NCBI RefSeq assembly: GCF_024346955.1
Contig: NZ_AP024883.1
Span: forward strand, 2,666,001 to 2,730,000
Origin: Vibrio mangrovi
Lineage (GTDB): Bacteria > Pseudomonadota > Gammaproteobacteria > Enterobacterales > Vibrionaceae
Length of the DNA stretch: 64,000 nucleotides
Reading direction: 5' to 3'
How positions within the stretch are numbered: position 1 is the first letter of the stretch; every line of letters starts with the position of its first letter. Shown here in pieces: positions 46,328 through 55,630 of the stretch. The translations under genes were made by a program, and so were the position numbers. Under the pieces are notes generated by a model. It searched no databases. It was not told the origin of the DNA and saw only the letters and a program-made list of their open reading frames with translations.

Positions 46328-46792
46328 TTAAAAACACCTCAAGAATTTACCAAATTTCTCTACAACGGCCTGGGATAAAGTCTTTATCTCACTCTGTTCG
46401 CAGAGTCGATTTTTACTAACTCTAGATACTACTATAAATTTCTTTTGAGCCGCAATTGAAATGAGTTCACTTTGAACTAATCCTTCTATAGCTTCACGAT
46501 AATCTGATGCACTACTAGTGAAGCATTCTCTATTTGGTAAAGAAAAATACGTCCCATGTATACTATCATAGGTATATTCATCATAATTAAATAATGTTCG
46601 AATACGTTGTTTAAATGTATTTGAACTTGTTTCTGACAAGTGTTGAGAAAAACGCCCTAGAACCCCTAGCTTACTATTCGTCTGCCCAATATATATACAT
46701 CTAGGATTCATTGAAACCAGGCAATAAATAGCCGGAGATGGAGAAGAAATTTCCGCCCCATTCACCATAAAATCAAATTTATTCATCTCCAT
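46328..46792 (-). CDS. GIY-YIG nuclease-like protein
   Basis: A 154-residue protein whose N-terminal half resembles a GIY-YIG nuclease domain. AIYCLVS at residues 21-27 stands for the GIY strand, CIYIGQT with Y34-I35-G36 for the YIG strand, and Arg47 in LGRFSQHL for the conserved arginine. A candidate catalytic Glu lies in the ASDYREAIEGLVQSEL helix. The first motif is not the exact GIY. The start overlaps the upstream GHKL ATPase gene by 14 bp, so the two are translationally coupled and probably act together. In this operon it is a candidate DNA-cleaving effector; that is inference. Confidence 0.65.
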   Translation of the reverse strand: MEMNKFDFMVNGAEISSPSPAIYCLVSMNPRCIYIGQTNSKLGVLGRFSQHLSETSSNTFKQRIRTLFNYDEYTYDSIHGTYFSLPNRECFTSSASDYREAIEGLVQSELISIAAQKKFIVVSRVSKNRLCEQSEIKTLSQAVVEKFGKFLRCF

Positions 46793-48488
46793 TAGCTATA
46801 TTCTTTGCACCAATACGTTTTACTAATTCAGATAACTCATTTCCAACGGTTTCTCTATAATCGTCTAATAAACGCTCCATTGCCTCTATTGATAACTTTG
46901 TATCATTCTTATATAAAAAACGATATTCTCCACGAGCCAAACCAAAAAATAAAGTATCAAGGACTCGAACGAGAGTACCATTTACAGACACACTATCAAT
47001 AACTTCTCGAACCAATCTATGTGAGCGATTGACCTTGACAATCAAACCTTTTTCCGGGTCGTGTCCCCGTTCCCAAAGTTGATTATTATCTAATGAATCA
47101 ACATACTGAACTTTCTCGTTATCTCTTTCTACTTTTTCTTTTTGCTCAGGAGTAACAGGCTTCGATGACTGTAGTTTTAGTTTTTTTTCAGAAATATCTT
47201 TTTGCTCTTTAGGCTCAGCTAAAGATTCATCAATTTTTTCGTCTTTCTGAATTTCAGTATCAACTCTATTTAGGGCATCATTTATGTCAGTATGTGGAGT
47301 AGAACGTGTTAAATCATCGATAACACGACTTCTATATCTCCATGCACTCAAACTCTTTCTTTTGGCTTCTCCAAGTTCAGGAGTCAATTGAGATTTAGCT
47401 AATTCTGATAGATGAATCCTACTTTTTGTTACATCTATATTTAATATATCATCTGAGTTTGACTGTATATTCAGTCGCCCTCTAAAACTATACAAGTCTT
47501 GATCTAGCCTAATTACATCTAAAGAATCAGCCCATGAAATCAATCTATAGTTACGATACACATAAATACCATAATTTCCTGCACCTATCATATATTTATC
47601 ACGACACTGAGCTTGTGATAAAGAGATATTTTCGTCTTTCCCAACACTAGGAGGATGAGGCAATTGTGTAATTTCAATTGTTGCAACACATTCAGGGTTT
47701 TCTTCTGAAAGTTGTATAACACTCGGTTTTGTAATCCATTTAACACTTGTACCATTCCAAGATGTATCATCTAAATTTCCATCTTTAGAGTCGATCTCAT
47801 TACAAGCTAGCGGATCAAAACCTTGGATAATCTCATCATCAATAATCAATGATATTTTATTTCTATCTGGAACAAGACCTTCCAAATAGTAATAAAATAC
47901 TATACCAGCTTTATTCTTTAATTTACTAAGAATTTCAGCTATAGAAGGTAAGCTCTCGTGTCTAGATTTTTCTATAATTACAAAAGTACCAGATTTATTT
48001 TTACCACAAAAATCTTTAAGACTTTCTATATCTTCCCTATTAGCATGAGTAAATTCATATTCATAGTTGAATACCAATTTCTCTTGATCTACAACACCCT
48101 TATAAAAAGATTCTCCATCAGGGGTAGTAATTACTGTCAGTTTCTTACCTAAAGACGATGATGCAGACTTCAATCCTAAACCAAATTTAGAAAGCGTTTT
48201 ATCATCATAATGGTCAGAACTTGAACCAAGACCTATCGCATTATCAAGGCCGTTTTCATTCATCCCACACGCATCATCTTTAATAATAAATTTATCTATA
48301 ACGGTCTTGGTTCGCTTCTTATCTCCAACTGATACACGTTTTCCTACTATTTGAACCTCAATCTTCGAGGCACCATTAGCAACAGAGTTATCAACTATAT
48401 CGAGTAAAGCAGATTCTGGTGAATAACCAATCTTTCCTAACGCTTCAAATAACCTAGCTGCATTAACTTGCCCTGTTTTTATTGCCAT
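46779..48488 (-). CDS. GHKL-family ATPase, candidate defence effector
   Basis: A 569-residue protein with an N-terminal Hsp90/MutL/MORC-type ATP-binding domain. The N box is ALLDIVDNSVANGA with Asn34, motif II is KDDACGMNENGL, and the lid is LSKFGLGLKSASSSLGKK. A second domain covers roughly residues 230-370. A Lys/Glu-rich, probably coiled region (about 400-450) precedes the C-terminal part. No histidine-kinase phosphoacceptor domain is seen. It is encoded 11 bp after the PAPS-reductase-like gene and overlaps the GIY-YIG gene. Nucleotide-driven dimer closing on DNA is the usual behaviour of related ATPases; its job here is unknown. Confidence 0.82.
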   Translation of the reverse strand: MAIKTGQVNAARLFEALGKIGYSPESALLDIVDNSVANGASKIEVQIVGKRVSVGDKKRTKTVIDKFIIKDDACGMNENGLDNAIGLGSSSDHYDDKTLSKFGLGLKSASSSLGKKLTVITTPDGESFYKGVVDQEKLVFNYEYEFTHANREDIESLKDFCGKNKSGTFVIIEKSRHESLPSIAEILSKLKNKAGIVFYYYLEGLVPDRNKISLIIDDEIIQGFDPLACNEIDSKDGNLDDTSWNGTSVKWITKPSVIQLSEENPECVATIEITQLPHPPSVGKDENISLSQAQCRDKYMIGAGNYGIYVYRNYRLISWADSLDVIRLDQDLYSFRGRLNIQSNSDDILNIDVTKSRIHLSELAKSQLTPELGEAKRKSLSAWRYRSRVIDDLTRSTPHTDINDALNRVDTEIQKDEKIDESLAEPKEQKDISEKKLKLQSSKPVTPEQKEKVERDNEKVQYVDSLDNNQLWERGHDPEKGLIVKVNRSHRLVREVIDSVSVNGTLVRVLDTLFFGLARGEYRFLYKNDTKLSIEAMERLLDDYRETVGNELSELVKRIGAKNIANGDE

Positions 48489-48499
48489 AAAATTTCCCT

Positions 48500-49327
48500 C
48501 TATAAACTACAAATTATACATGCCTGATCATCTGCATCATCTTCTTCCATATTGGCTAAGACCGTCTGCCACTTCTCTTTTGATGTAGAGGAAGTTTTAA
48601 AAATAATGCCTTTTTCTTTTTCTCTTCTCTCAGCATGAGCAACAACTTCATCTAAAGTTCTCCCCTGAACCCAGGTATATCCATTACCGGCAGTCTTTTC
48701 AATTTCTTTTGCTTTTTCAAAAAGTTCAGGATGATTGCGTTTCAATCCCAACCATTCATCTTGCCTCTGGAAAAAACAGAAATAACAGCCAGATCGGCTA
48801 CGCCATTCGTAATACTTAGGGACACCAACAGTATCTTTCAGGATTTGAAAAATATCATCTCGAACAAGTCCATCTTCAATAAAAGGAAAAACAGCACTGA
48901 TATTTTCTTTCTGGCTGACATAGCCTTCACGATTTTCATCAGCCCGAATACCGATATAGCTAATCACCTGGTCATTACCGACAAACTCTTCAAACGGCTT
49001 TAACTTCAGTTTGACAGTACACCAACGCTGGCGAGGAGAAGGCAGATAATCATTATGAACTTTCAGCCAATGCTCAAATGGTTTATCACTCGAGAGTCTA
49101 GTAATTGGCTTTCCAAGATATGATTCTAGAATTTTTATAAAATCAAGAACTTCTTCCAATTCTGCTCCCGTATCAGAAAAGAAATACTCGACTTTTTCAT
49201 GAATCTCAGGATAGTTGTTACGAATATAAATCGCTAAAGCCGCACTATCTTTACCACCAGAGATACCAATCACATGACGAACATCTTTCCGTTCAAGTGC
49301 TTCTTTCACCGTGATTCTATTACTCAT
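48500..49327 (-). CDS. PAPS-reductase-like ATP pyrophosphatase, DndC/SspD-like
   Basis: A 275-residue member of the PAPS reductase/DndC family. The PP-loop is ISGGKDSAALA (SGGKDS at 23-28), followed by YFFSDTGAEL. Cysteines suited to an iron-sulfur cluster are Cys103 (RWCTVKLKLKPF), Cys181 and Cys184 (GCYFCFF), with a further CIIC pair at the C-terminus (270, 273). In Dnd and Ssp phosphorothioation, this protein activates the DNA backbone and helps transfer sulfur. Its order after DUF4007 and a large ATPase is that of sspBCD. It overlaps the ATPase gene by 8 bp. Confidence 0.88.
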   Translation of the reverse strand: MSNRITVKEALERKDVRHVIGISGGKDSAALAIYIRNNYPEIHEKVEYFFSDTGAELEEVLDFIKILESYLGKPITRLSSDKPFEHWLKVHNDYLPSPRQRWCTVKLKLKPFEEFVGNDQVISYIGIRADENREGYVSQKENISAVFPFIEDGLVRDDIFQILKDTVGVPKYYEWRSRSGCYFCFFQRQDEWLGLKRNHPELFEKAKEIEKTAGNGYTWVQGRTLDEVVAHAERREKEKGIIFKTSSTSKEKWQTVLANMEEDDADDQACIICSL

Positions 49328-52300
49328 AAGACTGCCCTTCTGGTAATTCCATATCTATCAATTGGGCCAATACAGCCATTCGCGTATGCTCATCTAACTC
49401 TGAAATAATATCACGCATAGACTGAATATGCTCATCAACAACATGTTGCTCACTCTTGTTAATCGTCACCACTCTCTCTTTCGGATGAGTACTCTGCTTA
49501 ATCGAACGAAGCATAATCACTTCGAAGTCACTATCATTTTTAGCTACATTTCTCTGCCTATTTTGTTCATAGGCAATAGCCTGTAACTCTCTTAAGCGAC
49601 GACTCAAATCAGCCAGATTTGCTTCTGCCTTAGCTAGATCCTGATCTTTCCACTCACTTGGATGTTTTCGGCTCATATTAACCAAAACATTTTCCAACCA
49701 GAGCTTTTCATCACCTTTTGGATCAGTGAGTCTTTTCACAAAACTTCGAGTATTGTCGATAGCTAGGTGTTCCAACATACCATACTGGTTTTGTAAATGA
49801 GTTCTCAGCTCTTGCAACTCATATGCTCCACCATCGTGTAATTGAGATGAAATAGCTTGCGCTTGAGCGGTCAGAAGCTGTGTGTAAGCATTCTTTAACT
49901 CACGGATCACCAAATGTAACCGCGCCGAAAACTCCCTCACATCAATTTTGCTACTTGCTTCTAAAGCGTTATATCCTAATGCTACTGGAAGTTCTTCAAA
50001 TATGAGTTTCTCAGGTGACTTAGACATCTTGATTGCATCACGAACTTTTAAGGTCATCGGACTTAATAAGTCAGGAGAGCGCGTCGATTTTACAAAATCA
50101 GGTAACCCTTCATAGAAAGTTACTAATGGTCTAGCCAGGTTGATTACTTTCCTATTTTTGTTCTTTCCTTCATAAAGAGCTTCACTATAGGCATTAATCA
50201 GAGATGCATTGATTCCTTCAACCTTATAGAGTTGAAACGTAAAATCTTCCGGTTTTCGAATAAATCGGTCAATATGTTCATCGGTCATTTGCGGCTGATA
50301 TTTACCCTCTTCATAAAAGGCAATGTCATCCTGATAAAGCAAATAAGCGTGTAAATAAAAAATGGGTAAGAGTCCCGCTTTTACGCCATAAGGAGCATCC
50401 ATTAGTTCTTCAGAAAGTTCAGAGAAAGATTTTGCTTTCTTCTCTGTCGAATCCATAAAATCAGAGACTTTAGACCACACACTAAGATAAGTTGATTCGC
50501 CATAAGGAGCATCAAATATATACTTCCCATTGACTTTTTTATGTAAATTGTTTTCTTTGAGAATTGCCATATACATAGCTTTCTCGGGCGGGAATTTATC
50601 AATACCTAAGTTATCAATATGTTGCCCATTGAGCATCGCCTTCATCAATTTACTTCTTCCAGCTGCCGCCTGAGAAGATGGTTTATCTCTATTGATGAGT
50701 TCATTAAATACATGAGGCATATATGGGTACTTCTCATGAAATGCTTTTGATAATACCTGTTGAATATCACGCTTAGAACTAATGGGCTGTTTTCTACCTT
50801 TATAGAACCATGTCGATTTTTCTGGCTGATACAGTAACTCATTCAGAAGCTTCTTCTGATTTGATACTGCAGCATTAAGATTGACTTCTAATTCTTTTTT
50901 CGCAACAGGATCATTGTGGATCTCTTGAGAAGTACTGATTCTACGATAGGCATTTATTTCTAAAGTAACCTGAGCTAACAAATTACTATTTGAAGCAACA
51001 CAAAGAATATTAGCACCCTTCATGTTTTCTAACACATCTTGAAGAGCAGAGAGTTGTTCTTCCCTATCATCAGATAAATAGAAAATGATCTTCGCTTGCT
51101 TATCTTCAACCACTTGTTTGTGAACCGAAGAAGCATCAGCGTATACAGGAATAAAATAACGAAGAGCACCTGTCTGTATCGTATATTTCCTTGCAACAAT
51201 TGGTTGTTGGGGATTTGATTTCATCAACTCAGATGCTAAAGGAACGGACATACCTTTTAATTTATCAAGTTCTTTTTCCAAAGCATCATGTAGGTCAAAA
51301 TCACTACCTTGCCACACTCGGTACTCGTTATTAAATTTTCGATGTGTGATAATTGATTTATCTGCCAACTCTTTGACTGCACGATGAAATACTTTGGATT
51401 CAAAACAACTAAGAAGAATTTCTTCAGATGGTTTCAACCCACCTTTTGCGCCTACAATATTAAATAATCCAATTGTTTTCAAAAGATTGATTGTGGCTTG
51501 GTTTTCAACATCACCTAAACGCTCTATCGCAGTAATCACCTCAACCCAACGTCGTTGAGTCTGAAAATCTCCCAATACTGTCGTTTGATTAGCAATAAAA
51601 TAGTTATAAATGTCATGCGGGAGAATCACATCACCTAATTGATTCAGTGATGACAGCATACTTTGAAAACCAAATGCTTCGGAGCTGCCGAGATAACTAA
51701 AAAGAGTTCGTTCATTCTGCGCAACTTGCTGACATAGATAAGGCAGAAGCAAAGCACTACATGGATGTAAAGGATAGCAGTCTGTAAATAATGCCACAGC
51801 ACTATCATGATTCAATAAAGAAGGTAAAGCACCTTCACTCTCAAGAACTTTAACTGTTTTCGTCACTAATGCCTGAACTTGGGTTGCAGATGGTACAGAG
51901 TCATTCTGTTCAATTGCCCGAGAAACCACACGTAACACTTGCTCAGTATTTTCTATAAAAGGAATCTCTTCAAAACGTCCCTGAACTGCCGCCCACTGAT
52001 TACGGGATTGTTCCGATAAACCTAGTGCGTACTGTTCGAACGACTTATGCAACATAACAAATTGCATAAGAGTAACTTCATTAGGCTGTTGAGCATGTTC
52101 AGCAATAGCTTGCAACACAAAAAGATCATTACTATCTTCATGTCTGGATGCATACTCTAAAAATTTACCAAGTTCATCAATGACTAAAACTATACCTTTT
52201 AATGAGTGTGTCTTACTTGTAGAAAGAGCAAATTGCAATTTTGCAACCAGTGAAACTAATTCGTTCGCACTCATGTTCTCAGTATTCAGAGCCGTCTCAA

Positions 52301-52769
52301 AATCACGAACAATCTCAGGCGATTGACCTTCGTCTTCTCCCCAAAGATTGATAGTGGCCTGATGGAAAGATTGTAATATACGCTTCAATAGCGGTTCAGA
52401 AGAACCACTAATCATTACTCTAAGATAACCAGAAGTATTATTGATTTCCTTTGAAAAGCTATCAGATAACGCTTTACTAACGTTATGTAAATTAGCGTGG
52501 GCCTGTTTCTGTAACTGAGATACAGGATCGGTTAATAGCGCACTAAGAAAAACTGCAAAGGCCGATTTTCCTGAACCATAGGGGCCAACCAATGACCATG
52601 ATCTTGGTACTTCCCTGTTACCAAAAGTATCCACAACTCTCTGTAAGGTATCCAATGCACGTGATGTGGGCAGATAACCGACAACACTCTCAAGCGATGA
52701 GCTATGTTTCTCTACATTAATAGAGCGAGTATAAGCTGAGCGTATAGTAATATAGTTATGTAAACTCAT
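49320..52769 (-). CDS. Large P-loop ATPase of the phosphorothioation operon (SspC-like by position)
   Basis: A 1149-residue cytoplasmic protein with an N-terminal AAA-like ATPase. Walker A is LVGPYGSGKSAF (62-70) and Walker B is IVLVIDELGKFLEY (about 193-206). The rest is mostly helical, with a likely coiled-coil near the C-terminus (LAKAEANLADLSRRLRELQ). It overlaps the DUF4007 gene by 4 bp and the PAPS-reductase-like gene by 8 bp. I place it as the SspC counterpart on the basis of gene order and ATPase content; I cannot confirm homology or compare length reliably. ATP-dependent DNA engagement for the modification or defence complex is inferred. Confidence 0.85.
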   Translation of the reverse strand: MSLHNYITIRSAYTRSINVEKHSSSLESVVGYLPTSRALDTLQRVVDTFGNREVPRSWSLVGPYGSGKSAFAVFLSALLTDPVSQLQKQAHANLHNVSKALSDSFSKEINNTSGYLRVMISGSSEPLLKRILQSFHQATINLWGEDEGQSPEIVRDFETALNTENMSANELVSLVAKLQFALSTSKTHSLKGIVLVIDELGKFLEYASRHEDSNDLFVLQAIAEHAQQPNEVTLMQFVMLHKSFEQYALGLSEQSRNQWAAVQGRFEEIPFIENTEQVLRVVSRAIEQNDSVPSATQVQALVTKTVKVLESEGALPSLLNHDSAVALFTDCYPLHPCSALLLPYLCQQVAQNERTLFSYLGSSEAFGFQSMLSSLNQLGDVILPHDIYNYFIANQTTVLGDFQTQRRWVEVITAIERLGDVENQATINLLKTIGLFNIVGAKGGLKPSEEILLSCFESKVFHRAVKELADKSIITHRKFNNEYRVWQGSDFDLHDALEKELDKLKGMSVPLASELMKSNPQQPIVARKYTIQTGALRYFIPVYADASSVHKQVVEDKQAKIIFYLSDDREEQLSALQDVLENMKGANILCVASNSNLLAQVTLEINAYRRISTSQEIHNDPVAKKELEVNLNAAVSNQKKLLNELLYQPEKSTWFYKGRKQPISSKRDIQQVLSKAFHEKYPYMPHVFNELINRDKPSSQAAAGRSKLMKAMLNGQHIDNLGIDKFPPEKAMYMAILKENNLHKKVNGKYIFDAPYGESTYLSVWSKVSDFMDSTEKKAKSFSELSEELMDAPYGVKAGLLPIFYLHAYLLYQDDIAFYEEGKYQPQMTDEHIDRFIRKPEDFTFQLYKVEGINASLINAYSEALYEGKNKNRKVINLARPLVTFYEGLPDFVKSTRSPDLLSPMTLKVRDAIKMSKSPEKLIFEELPVALGYNALEASSKIDVREFSARLHLVIRELKNAYTQLLTAQAQAISSQLHDGGAYELQELRTHLQNQYGMLEHLAIDNTRSFVKRLTDPKGDEKLWLENVLVNMSRKHPSEWKDQDLAKAEANLADLSRRLRELQAIAYEQNRQRNVAKNDSDFEVIMLRSIKQSTHPKERVVTINKSEQHVVDEHIQSMRDIISELDEHTRMAVLAQLIDMELPEGQSYE

Positions 52770-53713
52770 ACGACTAACTCTCCTTGGTAATGGGCCTGAA
52801 GAAAAGCCATTGGTTCGATACGCTTAACACCCTGACCTAAATAGATCTGAGAAATACCTGCCGTTTCTCTTATTTCAAATAATTCAGGAAACTTACTCTG
52901 CAATTTCTCTAATTTGGTCATGAAATCAGTTTCTGTCATTCTAAAAACAGATGCAACGGCGGCAGAATCTCCTTGACTATAGATAAGATTCTTCATTGGT
53001 ATCGTTCCACGATCATTATCTTCAATGTAACTATTTACACATTGAGCGACAGCAAAACCAAACACTCCAAGAGACAAGTCATTTCGTTCGCCTAATTCTG
53101 CCGAAAAACGTTTATTACCAACTTTACTAATTAGCTCCAATAAAGCCATTGGGGAATCTAGTACATCATCAAGCCCGTTTTTACCCAACTCATCGGAGAT
53201 AGCATACATTCGAGTCAGAACGGAGCAATCATTCCTCAATGTTGTACTGGAAGGAGCTTTAATTTTTTCTTCATGAATGAAGTCATCTAATGCAGACTGC
53301 ATAGATTCTGTATCAAAATCGGCTGCAATATAGCGATTGAAAAACCAAAACCATGTCGTTGCTTGCTTCGGATTTGTACACAAAAGCCAATGTAGTAACC
53401 AAATGGTCGCTTCATCTTCTAGATAAGGGTCAACACCATTGTTCTCATCAAAGATGTAATGAGACAAATCAGATAGCTCACTTTTCTCCGTCAGAAGCTG
53501 TGTGGCCTTCATCCAATACTTGATAGACGACACCATGTTCTTCCCAACGCCTAATCTGACCGTAGCTTCACTACTCTCAAATACACTATTATCCTTACAA
53601 AATTCCTGATAGCCCTTAGGCAACCAACTGAATCGTAACTGGAACGTTTCGTGCCGCCCAAATGCACAGTCTTTCTCATTTAACTTTATCATGGTTTCAC
53701 TTATATAACCCAT
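52766..53713 (-). CDS. DUF4007 protein, SspB-like
   Basis: A 315-residue protein matching DUF4007. The N-terminal FGRHETFQLRFSWLPKGYQEF, with the family's HETF...W-KGY pattern at about 18-38, is followed by VRLGVGKNMVSSIKYWMKA and WLLHWLLCTNP. In Ssp systems the DUF4007 protein SspB nicks DNA during phosphorothioate insertion. It is the first gene of the minus-strand operon. An internal ATG at 53692 is an alternative start; neither has a strong ribosome site. Confidence 0.88.
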   Translation of the reverse strand: MGYISETMIKLNEKDCAFGRHETFQLRFSWLPKGYQEFCKDNSVFESSEATVRLGVGKNMVSSIKYWMKATQLLTEKSELSDLSHYIFDENNGVDPYLEDEATIWLLHWLLCTNPKQATTWFWFFNRYIAADFDTESMQSALDDFIHEEKIKAPSSTTLRNDCSVLTRMYAISDELGKNGLDDVLDSPMALLELISKVGNKRFSAELGERNDLSLGVFGFAVAQCVNSYIEDNDRGTIPMKNLIYSQGDSAAVASVFRMTETDFMTKLEKLQSKFPELFEIRETAGISQIYLGQGVKRIEPMAFLQAHYQGELVV

Positions 53714-53766
53714 TGAAAATAAAACAATTCAAACCAATGAGTAAAAAAATCATTAACTGCGTATAG

Positions 53767-53796
53767 TACAGGTTATCACGCAGAAAATAACCTGTA
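53767..53796. promoter_or_regulatory. Inverted repeat upstream of the phosphorothioation-like operon
   Basis: Perfect 10-bp arms TACAGGTTAT (53767-53776) and ATAACCTGTA (53787-53796) with a 10-bp spacer lie about 54 bp upstream of the operon start. The arms, one helical turn each with centres two turns apart, are typical of a dimeric repressor operator. No regulator gene sits directly beside it. The rest of the gap to 54113 has no gene; from 54019 it is shared with the decayed copy at 56522. Confidence 0.6.
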
Positions 53797-54018
53797 TATC
53801 CATACAGCATCCAAAAGTGTGTTTTTCATCCATATTTCAGTATTAAAGCATTATTATTCGTAACTAGAAAAGCCTTTCCTAAATACTGCATTGTGCACAC
53901 AATAGAAACGACTAGTTTAGCAGAACAACCGTCATTTATTGCTGATAACGACTAATTCAACACATAATAAGTGGACAGGTTTATAGAACTTCTAGCTCAC
54001 TGACTCTTCCTCATCCTT

Positions 54019-54113
54019 AACCAACACCACACTTACACCAAAAACCGCACTTACACGCAAAACTCACCCCAACTCCGATGCTGCCATTTACCCGACCTTC
54101 ACCGCGTAGTACG
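54019..54113. repeat. Upstream block shared with 56522-56620
   Basis: About 95 bases before the MNT-HEPN gene recur before its decayed copy, including ccaacaccacacttacacc and cgcgtagtacgatga. A third, shorter related stretch occurs near 57340-57370. The duplication therefore included the upstream region. Confidence 0.8.
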
Positions 54114-55013
54114 ATGACCGACATGAAAAAGACACTTGACCATCTTCCCGAGCGGAAACAACAGAATATTCACACCATTGCGACCATTTTGCGCGATGTG
54201 ATGGATGAGTATGTGGCGGGAAAAAACGGCAAAAAAGCTGGTTTTAAGATCCACAAAATTATCCTGTTCGGCAGTTATGCCAAAGGTAACTGGGTCAATG
54301 ACCCGGTGAACGGCTATGTCAGCGATTATGATGTGCTGGTGATCGTCAATCGCTTTGAACTGGTGGAGGAATTCTCCCTGTGGAGTCTGGCGGAAGACCG
54401 CATCAGCCGCCGCATTCCGAAAACGCCGCTGGGGCTGATTGTCCACACCCTTGGCGAAGTCAATCAGTGGCTGCACGACGGACACTATTTCTTTAAGGAT
54501 ATACGCGAGCAAGGCATTGAGCTGTATAGCGCCGACGGCCGGGAACTGGCCCTGCCGGGTGATCTGACTGCGGAAGAAAGTCGGCAGATTGCCGAAAAGC
54601 ATTTTGATCACTGGTTGCAAAGTGCCAATGGCTTTGTGAGAGGCTATCGCAATTTCTATGAAGAAAAAGAATATTCACTTGCTGCATTCATGATGCATCA
54701 GGCAACGGAACGTTTTCTTGCCTGCACCCTATTAGTGTGTACCAACTATCTGCCCAAAACCCACGATTTGGAAAAACTGCGCGCCTTCTGTGCCGGACAA
54801 GACGAACGCTTCGCCCGCCTGTTCCCCGCCGACAACCAGTTCCACCGCCGCAGCTTCCACCGCCTCAAACGCGCCTACGTCGATGCCCGCTACTCGGAGC
54901 ATTATGAAATCACCGTCGAAGAGCTGGACTATCTGGCCCTTGAGGTCGAAAGACTGAAAGCGCTGACCGAGGAAGTTTGCCGGGGAAGGATTGGAGAGAA
55001 TATTGAATCGTAA
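54114..55013 (+). CDS. MNT-HEPN fusion protein (nucleotidyltransferase plus HEPN domains)
   Basis: A protein of about 299 residues. The N-terminal minimal nucleotidyltransferase domain has IILFGSYAKGNW (GSYAKG at 53-58) and SDYDVLVIV (Asp71, Asp73). The C-terminal HEPN domain (about 160-290) includes AAFMMHQATERFLACTLLV and KRAYVDARYSEHYEI, which holds the likely Arg/His pair. Separate HEPN and MNT proteins act as toxin-antitoxin pairs in which the MNT modifies the HEPN RNase; fused forms occur. I chose the ATG at 54114 because the upstream ATG (54078) is not preserved in the duplicated copy. It lies inside the defence island. Confidence 0.85.
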   Translation: MTDMKKTLDHLPERKQQNIHTIATILRDVMDEYVAGKNGKKAGFKIHKIILFGSYAKGNWVNDPVNGYVSDYDVLVIVNRFELVEEFSLWSLAEDRISRRIPKTPLGLIVHTLGEVNQWLHDGHYFFKDIREQGIELYSADGRELALPGDLTAEESRQIAEKHFDHWLQSANGFVRGYRNFYEEKEYSLAAFMMHQATERFLACTLLVCTNYLPKTHDLEKLRAFCAGQDERFARLFPADNQFHRRSFHRLKRAYVDARYSEHYEITVEELDYLALEVERLKALTEEVCRGRIGENIES

Positions 55014-55037
55014 AGGAAGAAGTAAGTATTGATATAT

Positions 55038-55403
55038 TTACTGACATTTTTTTAAATAACCCCATAGTACAGAAGAAACAAAAAAAGCCAGCATTAAATC
55101 CATTGACATAGAATATAACCAGCCTGAATGTTTTTGTTCTGAGTATTTAATAACAGGGTAAACATATTCAATGATTGTAATAATAGGGAATGATATTGCT
55201 ATTGCTTTTATTTCATTCACTTTGAAATTTTTACCGCCACGCCACACATCAAACAAAGCAGTAACAACCAAAAATAACATTGCTGTTGTGGCAAAAGAAA
55301 TCGCCTTTTCTACAAAATCCCCCCAAATATTCCAAGCGTTAAGCCCAGAAAGAACAATAACGATAAAAACACACAACAAAGCGGCTAACGTCTTTAACTT
55401 CAT
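55038..55403 (-). CDS. Hypothetical inner-membrane protein
   Basis: A 121-residue protein with four predicted membrane segments (about 5-25, 34-50, 66-84, 100-116) and short polar loops. No family is recognised. It is AT-rich and lies between defence-related genes; an AAGTT-type start region gives no strong ribosome site. It could be a small immunity or accessory protein, but nothing in the sequence shows this. Confidence 0.6.
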   Translation of the reverse strand: MKLKTLAALLCVFIVIVLSGLNAWNIWGDFVEKAISFATTAMLFLVVTALFDVWRGGKNFKVNEIKAIAISFPIITIIEYVYPVIKYSEQKHSGWLYSMSMDLMLAFFVSSVLWGYLKKCQ

Positions 55404-55560
55404 AAGTATTACCGATTGATTGACAAAGCCTTATCGTATCAAAAGTCCTGAGAGTCGTTATGTTATTTTTTGCACAGAACATCATAGAACGAGCCACCAG
55501 CGACACACGATGCTATCAATAGAGAATGGACTAAAACGATTTTTAAATGCGCCCTGCTCA

Positions 55561-55585
55561 ATTGTCTCCGCACTGCGGAGACAAT
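55561..55585. repeat. Perfect palindrome, copy 1
   Basis: ATTGTCTCCGCA and TGCGGAGACAAT form 12-bp perfect arms around a single C. The same element with identical flanks (gctca before, cttaa after) recurs at 57211. It could be a transcription stop, a recombination site or a REP-like repeat. Confidence 0.85.
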
Positions 55586-55630
55586 CTTAACCGAGCAGAA
55601 ATGACGGGCACATATTTAGGAGCTTTCGCC

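Noticed and set aside
46779..48488. Two-component sensor histidine kinase
   Set aside because: It has a GHKL ATP-binding fold but no phosphoacceptor histidine domain, sensor domain or membrane segment, and it starts directly with the MutL/Hsp90-like N box.
49320..52769. BREX BrxC or DndF-type identity for the large ATPase
   Set aside because: The N-terminal context of the Walker A differs from what I know of BrxC, and no other BREX or DndFGH gene is nearby; gene order favours an Ssp-type operon.
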